This document shows positions 25,774 to 37,335 of a DNA stretch of 64,000 bases, piece by piece. Origin of the DNA: Verpa conica (lineage: Eukaryota; Ascomycota; Pezizomycetes; Pezizales; Morchellaceae); assembly GCA_033030425.1 (NCBI GenBank), contig JAUFSD010000010.1, forward strand, positions 744,001 through 808,000, written 5' to 3'. How positions within the stretch are numbered: position 1 is the stretch's first letter; every line of letters starts with the position of its first letter. The translations under genes and the position numbers were made by a program. The notes beneath the pieces are model-generated. The model did no database searches and had not been told where the DNA came from. It saw nothing but the letters and a program-made list of their open reading frames with translations.

Positions 25774-28700
25774 ATGGGTGTAGCAGACACCAAGCGGAGC
25801 GTCCGAGCTCCCTCATCCACCCCTTTGCGGACGGGCTCTGGCAGTTCCACTATTTTGAACGTCTTCGCTAGGTAAATCCCTACACTATGATCTCCCCCGC
25901 AGGTGTCTGTTCGCAGAGACTATGAATACAGAGCTTATCTTAGAACCATTAGAATCATTGCTTGGTATCTTCTGTATACCGTCCTTTTTGTCTGTCCTGA
26001 TGTACCGACAAACGATTCGCCGACAATCTGTCACACTGCTCATACTGTGTCTACGACGTTACGACCACACCTTGAGCCCTACTACAACCAGTACCTTGAG
26101 CCCTACGTTACCGAGTATTCCCCGTGGGTCAAGAAAGCCAACGAGGACTACCTTATTCCTACCTACGACAAAGTGACCGATTCGTACAACCAGTATGCCG
26201 CTCCCCACGTTTCTTGTACACGAGACTACGTTGTCAAGAGGTATGACCGTGTGGTGAAGCCTCGTGTCGATGGGGTCTCAGTAAAGGCAAAGGTCTACTA
26301 TGACCAATACCTTGCTCCCCAAGTTGCCAAGGGTGTTGAACTTTACACCACGGCTCAACCACATATTGAGAAATCACAGAAGAGGGTCGAGGATGCATAT
26401 AGGGAAGTTTTAATTCCTGCCTACGAGAAAGCGCTACCGCATGCCGTAAAGGCTTATGAGCACACAAAATATGTTGTCCTCACTATTGTGGCTCCTATGG
26501 TTAGGGCAAACGGAGAGAAGGCTGTTTACTGGGGGATTGGTATTTGGAGTGATGTTGTTCGCCCACAAGTCGGGAGAATCGGGGAGCGCCTCGGTGGTAC
26601 CGGTAACGGGTAAGTCCTTAATTGGGATTTTCTCTTATCTCCTTTTTTTATTTTAGGGTTTTGGGTCAAAAAGCGGGTTATTTGGGATTATTAAGTTAGC
26701 GGGTTATGAGTACGGATACGAAAAAGAAACAGGACATGAGAGACGAATTTATGTAACGATTTTCCACATTGGCCTACCGATTCCCCACAAAAAATGTGGA
26801 GATCTGGAAATATATCATTCTTTGGGAATTTTTTAAAAAAAGACTCCCCTATTATTATTTTCCTTATCATTCTGATTATGTGATCCTTGCTTGCTGTGTG
26901 TTGTTCAGAAATTCAAGGCTAACTTGATAAATCTTTCTGCAGAACACCTGCAGTGTCTGTGTCCGGCTCACTTTTCTCTTCTTTGACAAATTCCGATGCA
27001 TCCAAAATTGCCACAGCGTCTTCATCCCTGAAGTCAGTTATCTCGTCCGCATCTGCGAAGGCCGCATCGGCCAAGTCATCTAGCGCTGCATCTCAAGCCG
27101 AGAATCTTTCTGTAGATGGCGCTAAGAAACTCACCGCCGAGGAAGCCCGTACGATAATTGAAGAGGATCTGACCAGTCATGCACAGAGGTTCAAGGATTC
27201 GGCTGCTAAAACGACTGATGATCTTAATGCGCAGATTGATGAGATCTCGATTAAGGCTAAAGAAAAGAAGGCATCATATGTGACCAAAGAAATCGCTGCG
27301 CTCGAGAAGTTGGTAGAGAAGGAATTTGAGAATATCAAGAGAGTGACTCTCAAGATTACATCTAGATTGACCCCAGAGAGTGATGTGGAGGAGAAGAAAG
27401 CTGCTTTGGATAGTCTTTTCGCAACAACAAAAGAAGCTGGCCTCAAGATCCGTGATAAGGCGCAGGAGCAACGACTCGAGTCCCAAAAGTACCTCGCAAA
27501 GATTTATGATGATGTCGCCGCCGCCGCTGATAACCACCTCGAGGTCTTCGATTCAGTCCTGGACCTGTCCATGCAAGAACTCGGAATGAAGTGGGCATGG
27601 ATGGACCATGTTTCGTACAAAGAATGGAGGCGGTACCACGCTATGAAGAAAGATTTCGAGGGTCTTAAGCGGGGAGTCGTAACTGCTGCACAAAGAAATC
27701 AGAAGCTCATTGAGATTACAAGATGGGTTGAAGGTGATTGGGAGGGTGCGGCAACGGATATCGCGAAGGATGCCGCTGAAGAGCTAAAGAGGTTGAAGCG
27801 AGTTAGTAAGAAGAAGATTGAGCTGGCTGATTCGTCAGACGATTTTTCAGACTCAATTTTGCCTGTTGTTGTGGAGAGGGTGGGACAGCAAGTACTGAAG
27901 AAGGTGGCAGAGGTTAAGGAGGTAGTAGGAGAGGAGGGTACTTTGAGGAAGGCTCCAGAAAGTGTTGCAAGTGTAGCTTCTGAGAAGGTACATACAGATG
28001 TCTGCGGATTACTATCGGCGGGTGTACACTGCTGACGACTCTCCTAGATCTACGGTACTGAGCCCAACGCCTTTGAAAAAGCAACTACTGTCATCGAGGA
28101 CGTATTTCTCGGAAAAGGGGAACCTACCCCATTGGCTTCTTCTGCATCATCCATCGCTAGTGTTGTCAAAGCTCACATTCCTGGCGGTGTCTATGCCGGC
28201 TTCGTCGGTGCTTCCAGGGTCGAATATGAGCAGGATCCTGATGAAGAAACTCTCGCCGAAAAAGTAAGCAGTATTATTGATGCCACCAACGAGAAACTCG
28301 CCGATGCCTCCCGTGCCGTCTCTGAAGCCTTGGCAGGTGCGACTACTACCCAGGCCGCTGGGGAGAAATATGCGTCTATCGCAAGCGAGAAATACGATTC
28401 TGCCCTTAGCGCCGCCTCAAGCGCGCTCTACGGAACCCCGCAGCCTGTGGGTGAATCGATCGTGAGTATTGCAACGGATAGGTACTCTGCAGCTGTCGCG
28501 GCCGCTAGTAGTGTCATCTATGGAACTCCCACACCAAAGATCGAGCTTTTTGCATCTCAGGCACAAGCAGCTTATGAACGTTCCCAGACAGCTGCTAAAG
28601 ATGAGTACCGTAAGGCGATGAGGAGGGTTGCGACTATGGTTTACCCTGATGATTTGCCACATAAAGACTCTGCTGCATCTGTTGCGAAGGAAGCGTATAA

Positions 28701-30103
28701 CGAGGCTTTGACGGCTGCCGAGGCCCAGTACTCAAGCTTGCTTAAGGGAGCATCGAAAGTTCAAAATAGTTATGATAGCATAATTAGTGAGGCACAGGCG
28801 AGTTATGAGTCTGCTGTTAACGCTGCTAGCACGGTAGTCTATGGAACTCCGCAACCGGCCGTAGAGAGTATAATCAGCGTTGCGAGAGAGAGATACCAGC
28901 ATGTTTTGAGCGAGGCACAGAAGACTTATGATAGTTGGTACAATGTTGCTTCTACAGCAGTTTCACGTAAGTTTATATAAATGTGTGTTTTAAATTATTT
29001 CTTGCGACTGATATAATTATATAGCTCCCCCCACTCCAACCTATCAGATAATCTCCTCCAAGCTCTCAAAAAAGGCCGAAGATGCAGCCAGCGCTGCTTC
29101 TTCAGTTGTCTATGGTACCCCGCAGGCCTTCACCGAGTCTGTTGCATCTGTTGCCGGAGAGTATGCTTCAGCTGTCACAGATTCTGCTGAAGACCGCTAC
29201 CAATCCGTCAAGGCGTTTGTCTCTGAACTCGTTTCCGGAAAGGAACCGGCATACACCGAGAGTGTGATGAGCAGGTTTTCATCTCTTATGTACGGGACTG
29301 ATGCACCGATCCTCTCTCGAGCTACATCTGCCGCCGGTGAGGCTTATGGGTCTGCATCTAGTATTTTTTCGGGCAGTTACGAATCTGCATCTAGCGTAGT
29401 CGGAAGTATGATGACTCCACCTCCAGCGCTGGAGAGTATTATTTCCGCTGCAAACGAACAGGTTCAGGCTGCTATCACTGCAGCGAGTGAGCAAGTTTAT
29501 GGCACTACTCAAGGTACCGCAGAGAGTATTAGTAGTGTGATGGGAGAGGCCTATGAAAATGCATCATCACAGCTCTCGGAAGCCATCTATGGGCGGCAAA
29601 CCGGCGCTTTCGAGTCTGCTACACTGAGAATGCAAGAAGCCGCCGAATCAGCACAACGCGCTATCTCCGAGGCAGTTTATGGAACCCCGAAAGGGGCATT
29701 CGAATCTGCCACTAGTGTTTTCGCAGAGAACATTGGTACTGCTACTTCTATCATCAGTGAGAATCTTTCTTCCGCGACTGAAGCCGTTGCAGACAGCATT
29801 GACGCTGCTGGGTCAGCGATTGGAGAGAGCTATGAACAAGCGCAAGCAAGGATCTCAGCTGCTATTTATGGCCCGCAGCAGGGTGTTGTCGAGAGTGCGC
29901 AGAGCAGGCTTTCAGAGGCGATTGAGAGTGCAAAGAGTTCATTAAGTGAGGTGGTTTATGGAACGCAGACAGGGTATGCTGAACAAGCTGCCAGCTCATT
30001 GTCATCTGCTGCAAGTGTGGCTTCTTCAGTCGTTGGGGGGACAGTAGAGAGCGCAACAAAGAAGGTGAAGGAGGCTTATTCGACTGTGAAGGACGAGCTT
30101 TGA
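25774..30103 (+). CDS. Large membrane-anchored protein with YGT-type helical tandem repeats (function unknown)
   Basis: Five exons (25774-25871, 25917-26609, 26943-27987, 28048-28966, 29025-30103) join in frame to 1277 residues. After ~33 polar residues comes one hydrophobic segment (TIRIIAWYLLYTVLFVC, about 40-60), then Tyr/Pro-rich units of the type YNQYLxPxV (about 85-190) and an Ala/Ser/Lys-rich, probably coiled-coil region (about 265-600). From residue 613 to the end about twelve copies of a [VIL]YGTxQP motif occur, each followed by 25-60 residues of small, alternating charged helix (AxESI..A...Y..A...AS). Intron 3 ends exactly at the first repeat. Similar Ala-rich helical proteins occur in other ascomycetes, I believe without established function and sometimes with misleading automatic names. 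The amphipathic repeats could coat a membrane or lipid surface, as perilipins and apolipoproteins do, but that is inference. Intron 2 (333 nt) is unusually long for this window. The 45-nt intron 1 acceptor was chosen to keep the frame. Confidence 0.85.
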
Positions 30104-31875
30104 GGAATCTAATGGTAAAAGGAGGCAAGAATATGTGTAGATTGATGGTAGGAAAAGTAAGGAAATATTTATGTCGATATGGATCACTGATGATGCTCAT
30201 GATGGATGATATATTTGGGTTTTGTTTTCTTTCATTTCTTCATTTCTTATTATCTTTTTTTGATTGATACGTTTGAATGTCGTTTCTCTTTCGTTGTTGA
30301 GAGCGTTGTGCGATTGGGACATAAAAGGAAATGGCTGCTCTGGTTTTTATTGATTTTTTCCAAATATTTTTTCCCGCTGTATGTACTTTATGGATAAGAG
30401 GCATTTCCTTATTTTCTAGTTTCTCTTATCTTACCTAGGTGTAGTTCATGGATATCTTATTGATAAAGTGTTTTGATCTTGTGACTAGTCGCCGGTATTG
30501 TATAAAACCCAGTTGAGGAATAAGACAAAACCGCCCAGTTTACCAGCCAAGAAGCATAGTTTTAGATATATGCGATATTCCTATGCCTAGAAACGAAAGT
30601 GATTGAGTTCCAACTTGGGTAGGATTGATTTTTGGGGGTAAACATATTTTAAATTTATCCCTAACTAAATTATAAGCCTATATTTTAACGTTTTAACTAT
30701 CGCAACACCTAAATTCTAGTTCAAGATAAAAATTAATGATTACTCAGATAGTAATTATCTATGTAGCCTGGCATTAAACCTCCCAAAACCCAAACCAGAA
30801 CCAACACCACAAAGAAGGACCCCAACTATCCAAGAAACATACTGTAGCCAACACTTCTGACCCCCAGTGCTCCCCCCAGTAACCGCTCTCTTGCTAATAC
30901 TACCCTGCCACTGCAATCACAAGTAATCACTCGTATACTATCTCCTCCCCCCCTGCTACCTCAGGTCGCACGAACGCTCACTCGAAACGATTCACGAGGA
31001 CAGTAATCCTAGTCTTTGCAGAAAAAGGAAGGAGGTCGTGACCTTGGGATCAGATGATCTTGGAAGGTACCCTATGTAACCTACATTTGATATCTTGGAG
31101 CGCGACAAAGTATGCAATAAATGATTTTTTCTTCCTATATCCACATAAGTTATCCTGCCCACCCACCTTCCTTTCCTTCCCCCTTGTATGAAGTCAAATT
31201 CCCACCACCATCCCACCCACCCACCATATACACACCCCTAACCTACCAACTCCAATACCCCACAGCCAAAGAAAAAAAAATACTGATAGGAGATAGATGC
31301 CTAAAAAAGCAAATAGGAAACTAGGAGAGAGTGTGTATAACCGCCGTCCAGAAAACCACCGAACGAGGGGGGGGGGAAAAAAAATGTAAAAATGCAAAAA
31401 AAGAAGTAAAACTTTTCCCATCCAATCCCAGACCTCTAAATCAAAGAAAACGGAATGAAAATAAAAAAAAGAGGAATAGAGAATTAAAGAGAACCTCCAA
31501 CTACCATGCAATAGATACAACCCTTGTATACCTGCATTCCTTCTTGTACAATATAATGAGTGGAGAGAGCCAAAAGGCCAGCAGCAAAGAAGAGAAAACT
31601 GAACACCAAAACGACTGACCGACTGAAATGTGTAAGATGTAGTAGAAACCGCAGGGTGACCTAGATGAAAACTTAATGTACCACAACTCGAACTACCAAC
31701 TGTACTCGAGCCGGTCGGCCAGCGATCTTGACAGCTCCTCTCTGTACCCCCCCCCCCCGGCCACGGCGGAAATGAAATAAAGATAAAACAATGCAACGCT
31801 TGCAAAAAAAAAAAAAAAATAGAAAAAACCGCACTGAACAAAAATCTAGAAACCACATAAGAAAAAGGCCCTCTA
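30104..31875. other. Convergent intergenic region, no gene seen
   Basis: This is the tail-to-tail gap between the repeat-protein gene (+) and MDM34 (-). 30200-30420 is T-rich (3' flank of the + gene) and about 31260-31870 is A-rich on + (3' flank of MDM34). An AT-rich patch lies at 30640-30770. Homopolymer runs of C (31750-31760) and A (31805-31820) are present. The open frames here are low-complexity artefacts. Confidence 0.6.
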
Positions 31876-33710
31876 CTACAATCCATAAGCTGGCGGGGCT
31901 TCACGCCCCAACTCGCTCAACTCCCTCTCAACTTGCCACATGTCCGCACCCTCTCCTCTCCTCTTCCTCTCCTCTTCAAGTCTCCTCTGCATCTCTCCCG
32001 CCAACTTCATTAAAAACGCCTTCTCAAGGATCCCACTTCCATGAGCTGATCCAGCTCTAAGCTGCGGCCTTTTCTCATTAGCATAGCTCCTGGTTGGACT
32101 GTTCGGGGTATTATTGTTTCTAGCTGCTGAGGAAGAGGTGGCAGGGAAGGTGATGTTCTCAGTGGATACAGAGGAAGCTGGTGAAGGCGGAGTAACCAGT
32201 GAGATTGGCACAGTCTGCTCAGGCTCTTTTATGGGTGTTACAGGGCGAGCTACAGGGTCTGTATCCTTGAACCTGACCGACCCGCCTCTTTTCGGAATTG
32301 TAGGTGTGGTTACCTCATCCTGTGTTGATGGCTCCTTATCCGCAATGACGATGGTTGGGATCTCCTCTGGTGGTGGTGTAACTGGCTGTGACCGAAGGTT
32401 CACGACCCTGTGCTTTCTCCTCTTTCCTCTTGTTCGGCTTGCTGCTCCGGCAACTGATGAAGAGCTATTTGTATTGTATATACTCGGTCTTGAGCTTCCG
32501 GAGGTGCTTACGGCGTCGCCATTCTCAGAAAACGTATAAGTGCTACTACCGCCGCTCAAGGGTGTCCCGGGGGGCTCCAGAGCAGGGGTTTTATCACCTA
32601 ACATTGTTGACCCACTGCCTGATGCCCATGCCCGGAATACAACATCTGGGATTGACGTTGTTCCGATCGACAATGTCTTTTGCGAACTAGACAGCGCCTC
32701 CAATGCAGCAAGATTCTTTTGCGAAAACGAAATTGAAGGAGAATCCGACTCCGAATTATCGCTCGGCGACAGCAATGGGTTGATCCCAATAAACGCAGCG
32801 GTAGTCTCATCTACAACATCATCATCGTTGCCACCCGCCGCTGATTCGGTGTTTGAGACTGGCGTATCAAGACCTAGGGAAGCCGCGTATTCGGGGTTCC
32901 ATAATCGGAGTGATAGCCTGTGTACTGCAACTGGCAGCTCCTCTTGAAACAATCCTCGAACCTGGCGCTCTATCTCTTTTTGCAAGTACTCCTTGATGAA
33001 TGGTATCGAATCGAAAGTCGATGAAACCTTGAGTGATTCGAGAGGGTCATTTCGGAATACAAGGGTGATCCCTTTCGCTTTCGAAAAGACGAGGATGATG
33101 AAACCCGACAGCCGGAATTGGGAAAGCGTGATTTGCAGAGGGATGGTAAGCGGAGCTGATGCAGCAAGAGGTGTAGGGGATGTGAATGACGGTGTTGTCG
33201 AAAGATAGGTATTTAGCGGATTCGCCTATTAGACGTTAGTATCGTATGTCCGCATAATAAACGTGCAGCGTGCGTGCGTGACGTAGCGATATAGCCGGTT
33301 CGCTGGAAGAGTAACAACCCTGTCACGCATCAAGGGAAATGCAAGACAAAAAAAATACAAGAGAGACAAAAGCCAGGCGCAAAGCGGAGGCGCAGCTGAA
33401 GTAGCGGGAGGTATCGGAACAATTTACACACCTGAACTTTTGTCTTGAGAGTCAAAGAGGCGTCCCCTTCATAGCTCATCCGGAAGATACCCCTAAACCG
33501 GTCCTCCGCAAGATCCCCAATCTCCAATATTTCCAGATCCGGCGCGCTCTGGCCCAGGTTCAGCTCCTCGACGAAAATGTCATCAACGATGATGGGGGGT
33601 TTCTGGGACTTGTTGAGGGCAGCTGTGAGAAGTGATTTTGCATGTGTGTAGAAGGCGGATGATGTAGTTGATGTGGTAGTTAGTGGTGTCCAGTTGAAGT
33701 TGAAAGCCAT
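31876..33710 (-). CDS. MDM34: Mdm34, ERMES complex subunit
   Basis: Exons 33710-33432 and 33225-31876 join in phase 0 to 542 residues. The N-terminus MAFNFNW, then [36 protein letters not shown] and, after the intron, [10 protein letters not shown] and [19 protein letters not shown] are hallmark Mdm34 sequence. The first ~195 residues are the SMP lipid-binding domain, ending near [11 protein letters not shown]; the rest is Ser/Pro-rich and variable, with a short conserved basic/acidic end. Mdm34 sits in the mitochondrial outer membrane and works with Mmm1, Mdm12 and Mdm10 to tether ER to mitochondria and move phospholipids. An ATG seven codons upstream (33731) is in frame, but the conserved start and the GCCATCATGG context favour 33710. 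The 206-nt intron is long for the window. The gene lies convergent with the repeat-protein gene. Confidence 0.96.
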
Positions 33711-33970
33711 GATGGCTGAGCGAGCATCCAAGTGCTCGCGTGAGATTCGCCGCTGTTCCTGAAGAGGAAAAAAAAGATTGTTTAGCTTTAGTCTTTGAGA
33801 CTTTTAGACTATGGCGTATTTGATGTTTCTTTGGGAGGTGAATGAGAGGGAATGAGAGTAGTTTAATTACTCTCGTGAGGGGTGAGGGAGAGTAGGAAAG
33901 TGGTGTGCTCGTGGGGGGGGGAGCGAGGGGATGGGGGCGGATCGTGTGCACTACCCGACTGACGCAAGAA

Positions 33971-34080
33971 GAGAGAGAATGGGAGATGTAGAGATATAGA
34001 AATGCAGAGACAGAGATAGAGATATAGAGAGATAGGGATAGAGATATAGAGATATAGAGATATAGAGATATAGAAAGATT
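33971..34080. repeat. GAGATATA-type simple repeat
   Basis: Purine/TA repeat made of GAGATATA and GATATA units, imperfect at the left and nearly perfect from about 34035 to 34072. It lies upstream of MDM34. Confidence 0.85.
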
Positions 34081-34259
34081 ACAATAATAAGTCAGTCCCA
34101 GATGAAATGAACCGAGAAAAAGAAAGCAAAGTGATATTTTCTTTATGGCTCAGGCACTGCTCCAAACCGGAAAAAAACGCTTCGTGGGATGACGGCCACT
34201 TGACTAAGCGAGGTCCGCGCCGAACCCGAGTTCCGACGATCCCCCTTAAGAGGGAGTGA

Positions 34260-34510
34260 GATGCTGTGTCTCTGTTCTGCTGCTCTGCTCTGCCCTGCTC
34301 TGCTCTGTTATGCCCTGCCCTGCTATGCCCTGCTCTGCTCTACTCTATTCTACTCTATTCTACTCTGCTATACTCTACTGTACTCTACTGTACTCTACTG
34401 TACTCTGCTGTACTCTGCTGCTGTACCCTGCTCCTCTCCTCCCCTATAACCTCCTCTCTATCCTCCCCTCCCTCCCCTCCCCTCCCCTCTCCTCCTCCCC
34501 CCCCCCCCTC
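34260..34510. repeat. Degenerate CTCTG / TACTCTACTG tract running into poly-C
   Basis: Pentamers of the CTCTG/CCCTG type give way to ten-base TACTCTACTG units (about 34350-34410) and then to CCTCC and pure C runs. The strand asymmetry (no G outside the unit) gives long meaningless open frames. Confidence 0.85.
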
Positions 34511-35763
34511 TAATTTACCCCGCAAAATCATTCCTATGAGCTTCCGGAATCATATCCGGTAATTGGTACATATATTAGGCACACAAGCACGGACAGTGCT
34601 ACATATAGACATCCAACTCGTGCTTTGGATACATAATGAACCTTTCCCTCCTTACTCACACATGCTCAAGGCAAGACACTGTACGCACCTCTGCTGTACC
34701 TGTGCGTCCCTATAAGGGTACCATACCCGGTTACTCTCCCATTCGTGTTATCTATGTCGCAAGGGCTGTGTCAATCAGTTCATCTACAGAGAGAAAGAAA
34801 AGAATTCTCCCATCACTCTGCACTGGATCGAAGTGGTGGTGGTCCATCAGCATGTGATTAGAAAAAATTATGGCCCGGACTGACACGATCTCGACCCTTT
34901 TTTCACCAATAACCAAGATCCCCCCACCCCCCCCCCTTCCTCCCCCGCAGAGATCTAATGCCATTCCCATAATCGGCTCTTTCCCCTATTATTCGTGCAG
35001 ATTTCACCTTACCCAATCATTGCGGTGCTGCTCTTCTGCTTCTGCCAACTCAGCAACGGGGTAGATGTTTGGTGGCGATGGTAATCCATAAAGTCGATCC
35101 TCTCCCAGGGAAGCTAACGGCTCCATACGTTGCGCTATGCTGTTTTGATACCGTCTGGGGGTTTTCTTTCTTTCTTTTTTTCTGACTTGCGCGGTTAGTG
35201 GCGAGTGATTGCGGGTGGAGGGTTTATTGTACGTCTATCACGGAAAATCACTCGAGTGTGTTCTTTCCCCGCAGATGGAAAGAGAACCTGGGGATGGTGT
35301 TTTCTGGTAATGTCCTTGGGGGCTGGCATATCTATGCTTGGTTGGTTGGCCGGTTTCATATACCTGCATTTTACTTTTCTTGTTTGTATTCCCTTCCCTC
35401 GGGTTGAAGGCATAGTATCCAATCCTATACATTTAGATATGCATATAGCATTGACAAATACTCAATGGAGAGAATGTAAGCGGGTAAAGGGTCTTTACAT
35501 GTGACTACTGTTTTGAATTCTACATACATACCCGAACAGCAGAAAAGTGCTGTTTGAGCTGCTGCAAGATCTGACTGTCCCAGCTGTTTATTCGTGGGAG
35601 ATGTAATGTCCATTTCTATCCATTCCACCAGTAATATAACTCTATCCAAAGAATCTATGACAGACTCCAACCTATAGTCTACCGTCCAATAGTACCAAAT
35701 ATCATAACCAAAGAAGAAAACGAAGAAAAAGTAGAAATCTCTGAAATATACAATTAATCCCAA

Positions 35764-36677
35764 CTACACCACCTCACCCTGGTTAACCATCGCCATGAGC
35801 TCCTCCCTCCTCCTCAGATCCTTCAACACCTCTCCAAGCCACCACCTATGCATCCTCAAATCACTCGTCAACTCGGGATGAAAGCTTGTCCCAACAACAT
35901 TCCCCTGCCTCACCGCCACAATAGTTGCCGCCGCCCCCTTCCTCTTCAACTCAGCGATAACCTCGACGACCTCATCCCCCAGAACCCTTTCAACGACACC
36001 TCTCGGTTCCTTTCTTGGGGCCCTCACCTCCTCACCTTCTCCATCCCCTTCCTCGCATATAACAGCCTCTACGACCGGCGCCCTGATAAACACCCCATTA
36101 AACAGCCTTTCACCCTCCCCTAGAAACGACAGCTTCAACGGCGCCTCAAAGCTCTCAACTTGTCGCCCGAAATGATTTCTGTTGACGCGGACTGAGAGCC
36201 CGCCGATGAGCGATTGTCCCCCTTTTTTGGTCCGGTTGGCGGCTTCGCTGAGTAGTATCATGCCGGCACAGGTGCCCCATGTTGGGCGGCGGTCGGTCTT
36301 GACAAAGTCACGAAGGGGCTCAAGGAGGTGTGAGCGCTCGGCGATTAGCGCCATTGTTGTGGATTCGCCGCCTGAGGGAGGGGGGAGGTTGTTAGCTGAG
36401 TGGTAGGGGAGATGGGAAGGGAGAGTGTATACCCGGGATAATGAGAGCAGAGCATTTCAAGAGTTCAGCAGGGGTCTTGACGAGGATGAAGTTTAGCGGC
36501 TGTGGGCAGTCTAGACTAATAGAAGCTTTTTTTAACAGTTGGATATGTTCGCTGAATGCGCCTTGGAGGGCTAGTTTCCCCCCCCCCCTTCTGTGTTAGC
36601 GTATGAGAGGTACTAGAAGTGGAGTATATGACAGGCTTACCGAGGACTCCGATGGTGATAGTAGAACTTACAGTCAT
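35764..36677 (-). CDS. SNO1: Pyridoxal 5'-phosphate synthase, glutaminase subunit (SNO/PDX2)
   Basis: Exons 36677-36641, 36570-36433 and 36371-35764 join to 260 residues. Class I amidotransferase of the PdxT/SNO family: ALQGAFSEHI after the first intron, PGGESTT (residues 58-64), the nucleophile in GTCAG (C93) and the FHPELT pair (H223, E225) are all present. The enzyme hydrolyses glutamine and channels ammonia to the SNZ/PDX1 subunit, which makes pyridoxal phosphate from ribose 5-phosphate and glyceraldehyde 3-phosphate. The synthase partner is not in this window. An Arg/Glu-rich insert (about 165-185) makes it longer than bacterial PdxT (about 190-200 residues), as is usual in fungi. Introns are 70 and 61 nt; the first has a ten-base G run just before its acceptor. 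Divergent from the COQ11-like gene. Confidence 0.95.
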
Positions 36678-37335
36678 TTTTAGAGATGAGGTTGTTTCTT
36701 GGTGGGTTTGGTGAGCGAGTTGCGGGTTTTGATAGTGGTGGGAGTCATCGTGAGGAAATTTTTTCTGTGGGGTGTGACGGAATCCTTATCGATAAGGAGC
36801 ACGCGGGGCGGCCCGAGGGAAGACAGTGGTGCCGGGGGTTGGAAATCTCTTCAGTGATGGGGGACAAGGGTGATGTGGGATGGGTGGGTTGTTTTATATT
36901 TGAGTGGGGTATTTGTTTGGAGGGGCTCCTAATGTAGTGATGTTTGGGGGGGGGGGGGGGCTTGGGGGTTGGAGATACTAATTCGGGTGGAATTACATTA
37001 GAAGGGTTAAGAGTAGGTAATCATAGACTCAATCTATTGGAATTCCACTCTAGATACATGTATCTCTTTGGGAGTGGTCGCGGAGATGGAGATGGAGATA
37101 GTAGTTACAGTACCAGTTTTGTCAACTCAACTTCAATCTTGGGTTAGTATCTACATTAAAGCAGTTAGGCGCAGCCCTAGAAACTTCAAGATCTACATGT
37201 ATTTGTTAATATCTTACGTTGTGCTGCCATGTACCTGTGCACACATGTATGTAAAACATCTGCATGCAAGTTAACGTATAACCACAACTTCATCTCATCC
37301 CCACAATAATATACCCACCGTGGCACTCCCTCTCA
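36678..37335. promoter_or_regulatory. Shared upstream region of SNO and COQ11-like genes
   Basis: 658 bp separate the two divergent start codons, so it must hold both promoters. A 15-base G run occupies 36946-36960 and a CATGTA-rich section follows, with TACATGTA at 37055 and 37194. No TATA box is convincing. The open frames in it have no splice partners and resemble nothing. Confidence 0.5.

Larger units (their letters stand above)
33711..35763. other. Intergenic region rich in simple repeats
   Basis: Between MDM34 and SNO, both on the - strand, I see no gene. It contains a GATATA-type tract (33971-34080), a degenerate CTCTGC/TACTCTACTG tract passing into C-rich sequence (34260-34510), and a second C-rich stretch (34919-34946). 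The open frames through the CTCTG tract encode only Leu/Cys/Ser/Tyr runs and are artefacts of the repeat. 35560-35760 is probably the 3' flank of SNO. Confidence 0.6.

Noticed and set aside
33711..33731. Upstream in-frame ATG for MDM34 (seven extra codons)
   Set aside because: The conserved family start MAFNFNW and better initiation context lie at 33710.
34256..34562. Three overlapping open frames rich in Leu, Cys, Ser and Tyr
   Set aside because: They are translations of the CTCTG/TACTCTACTG simple repeat.
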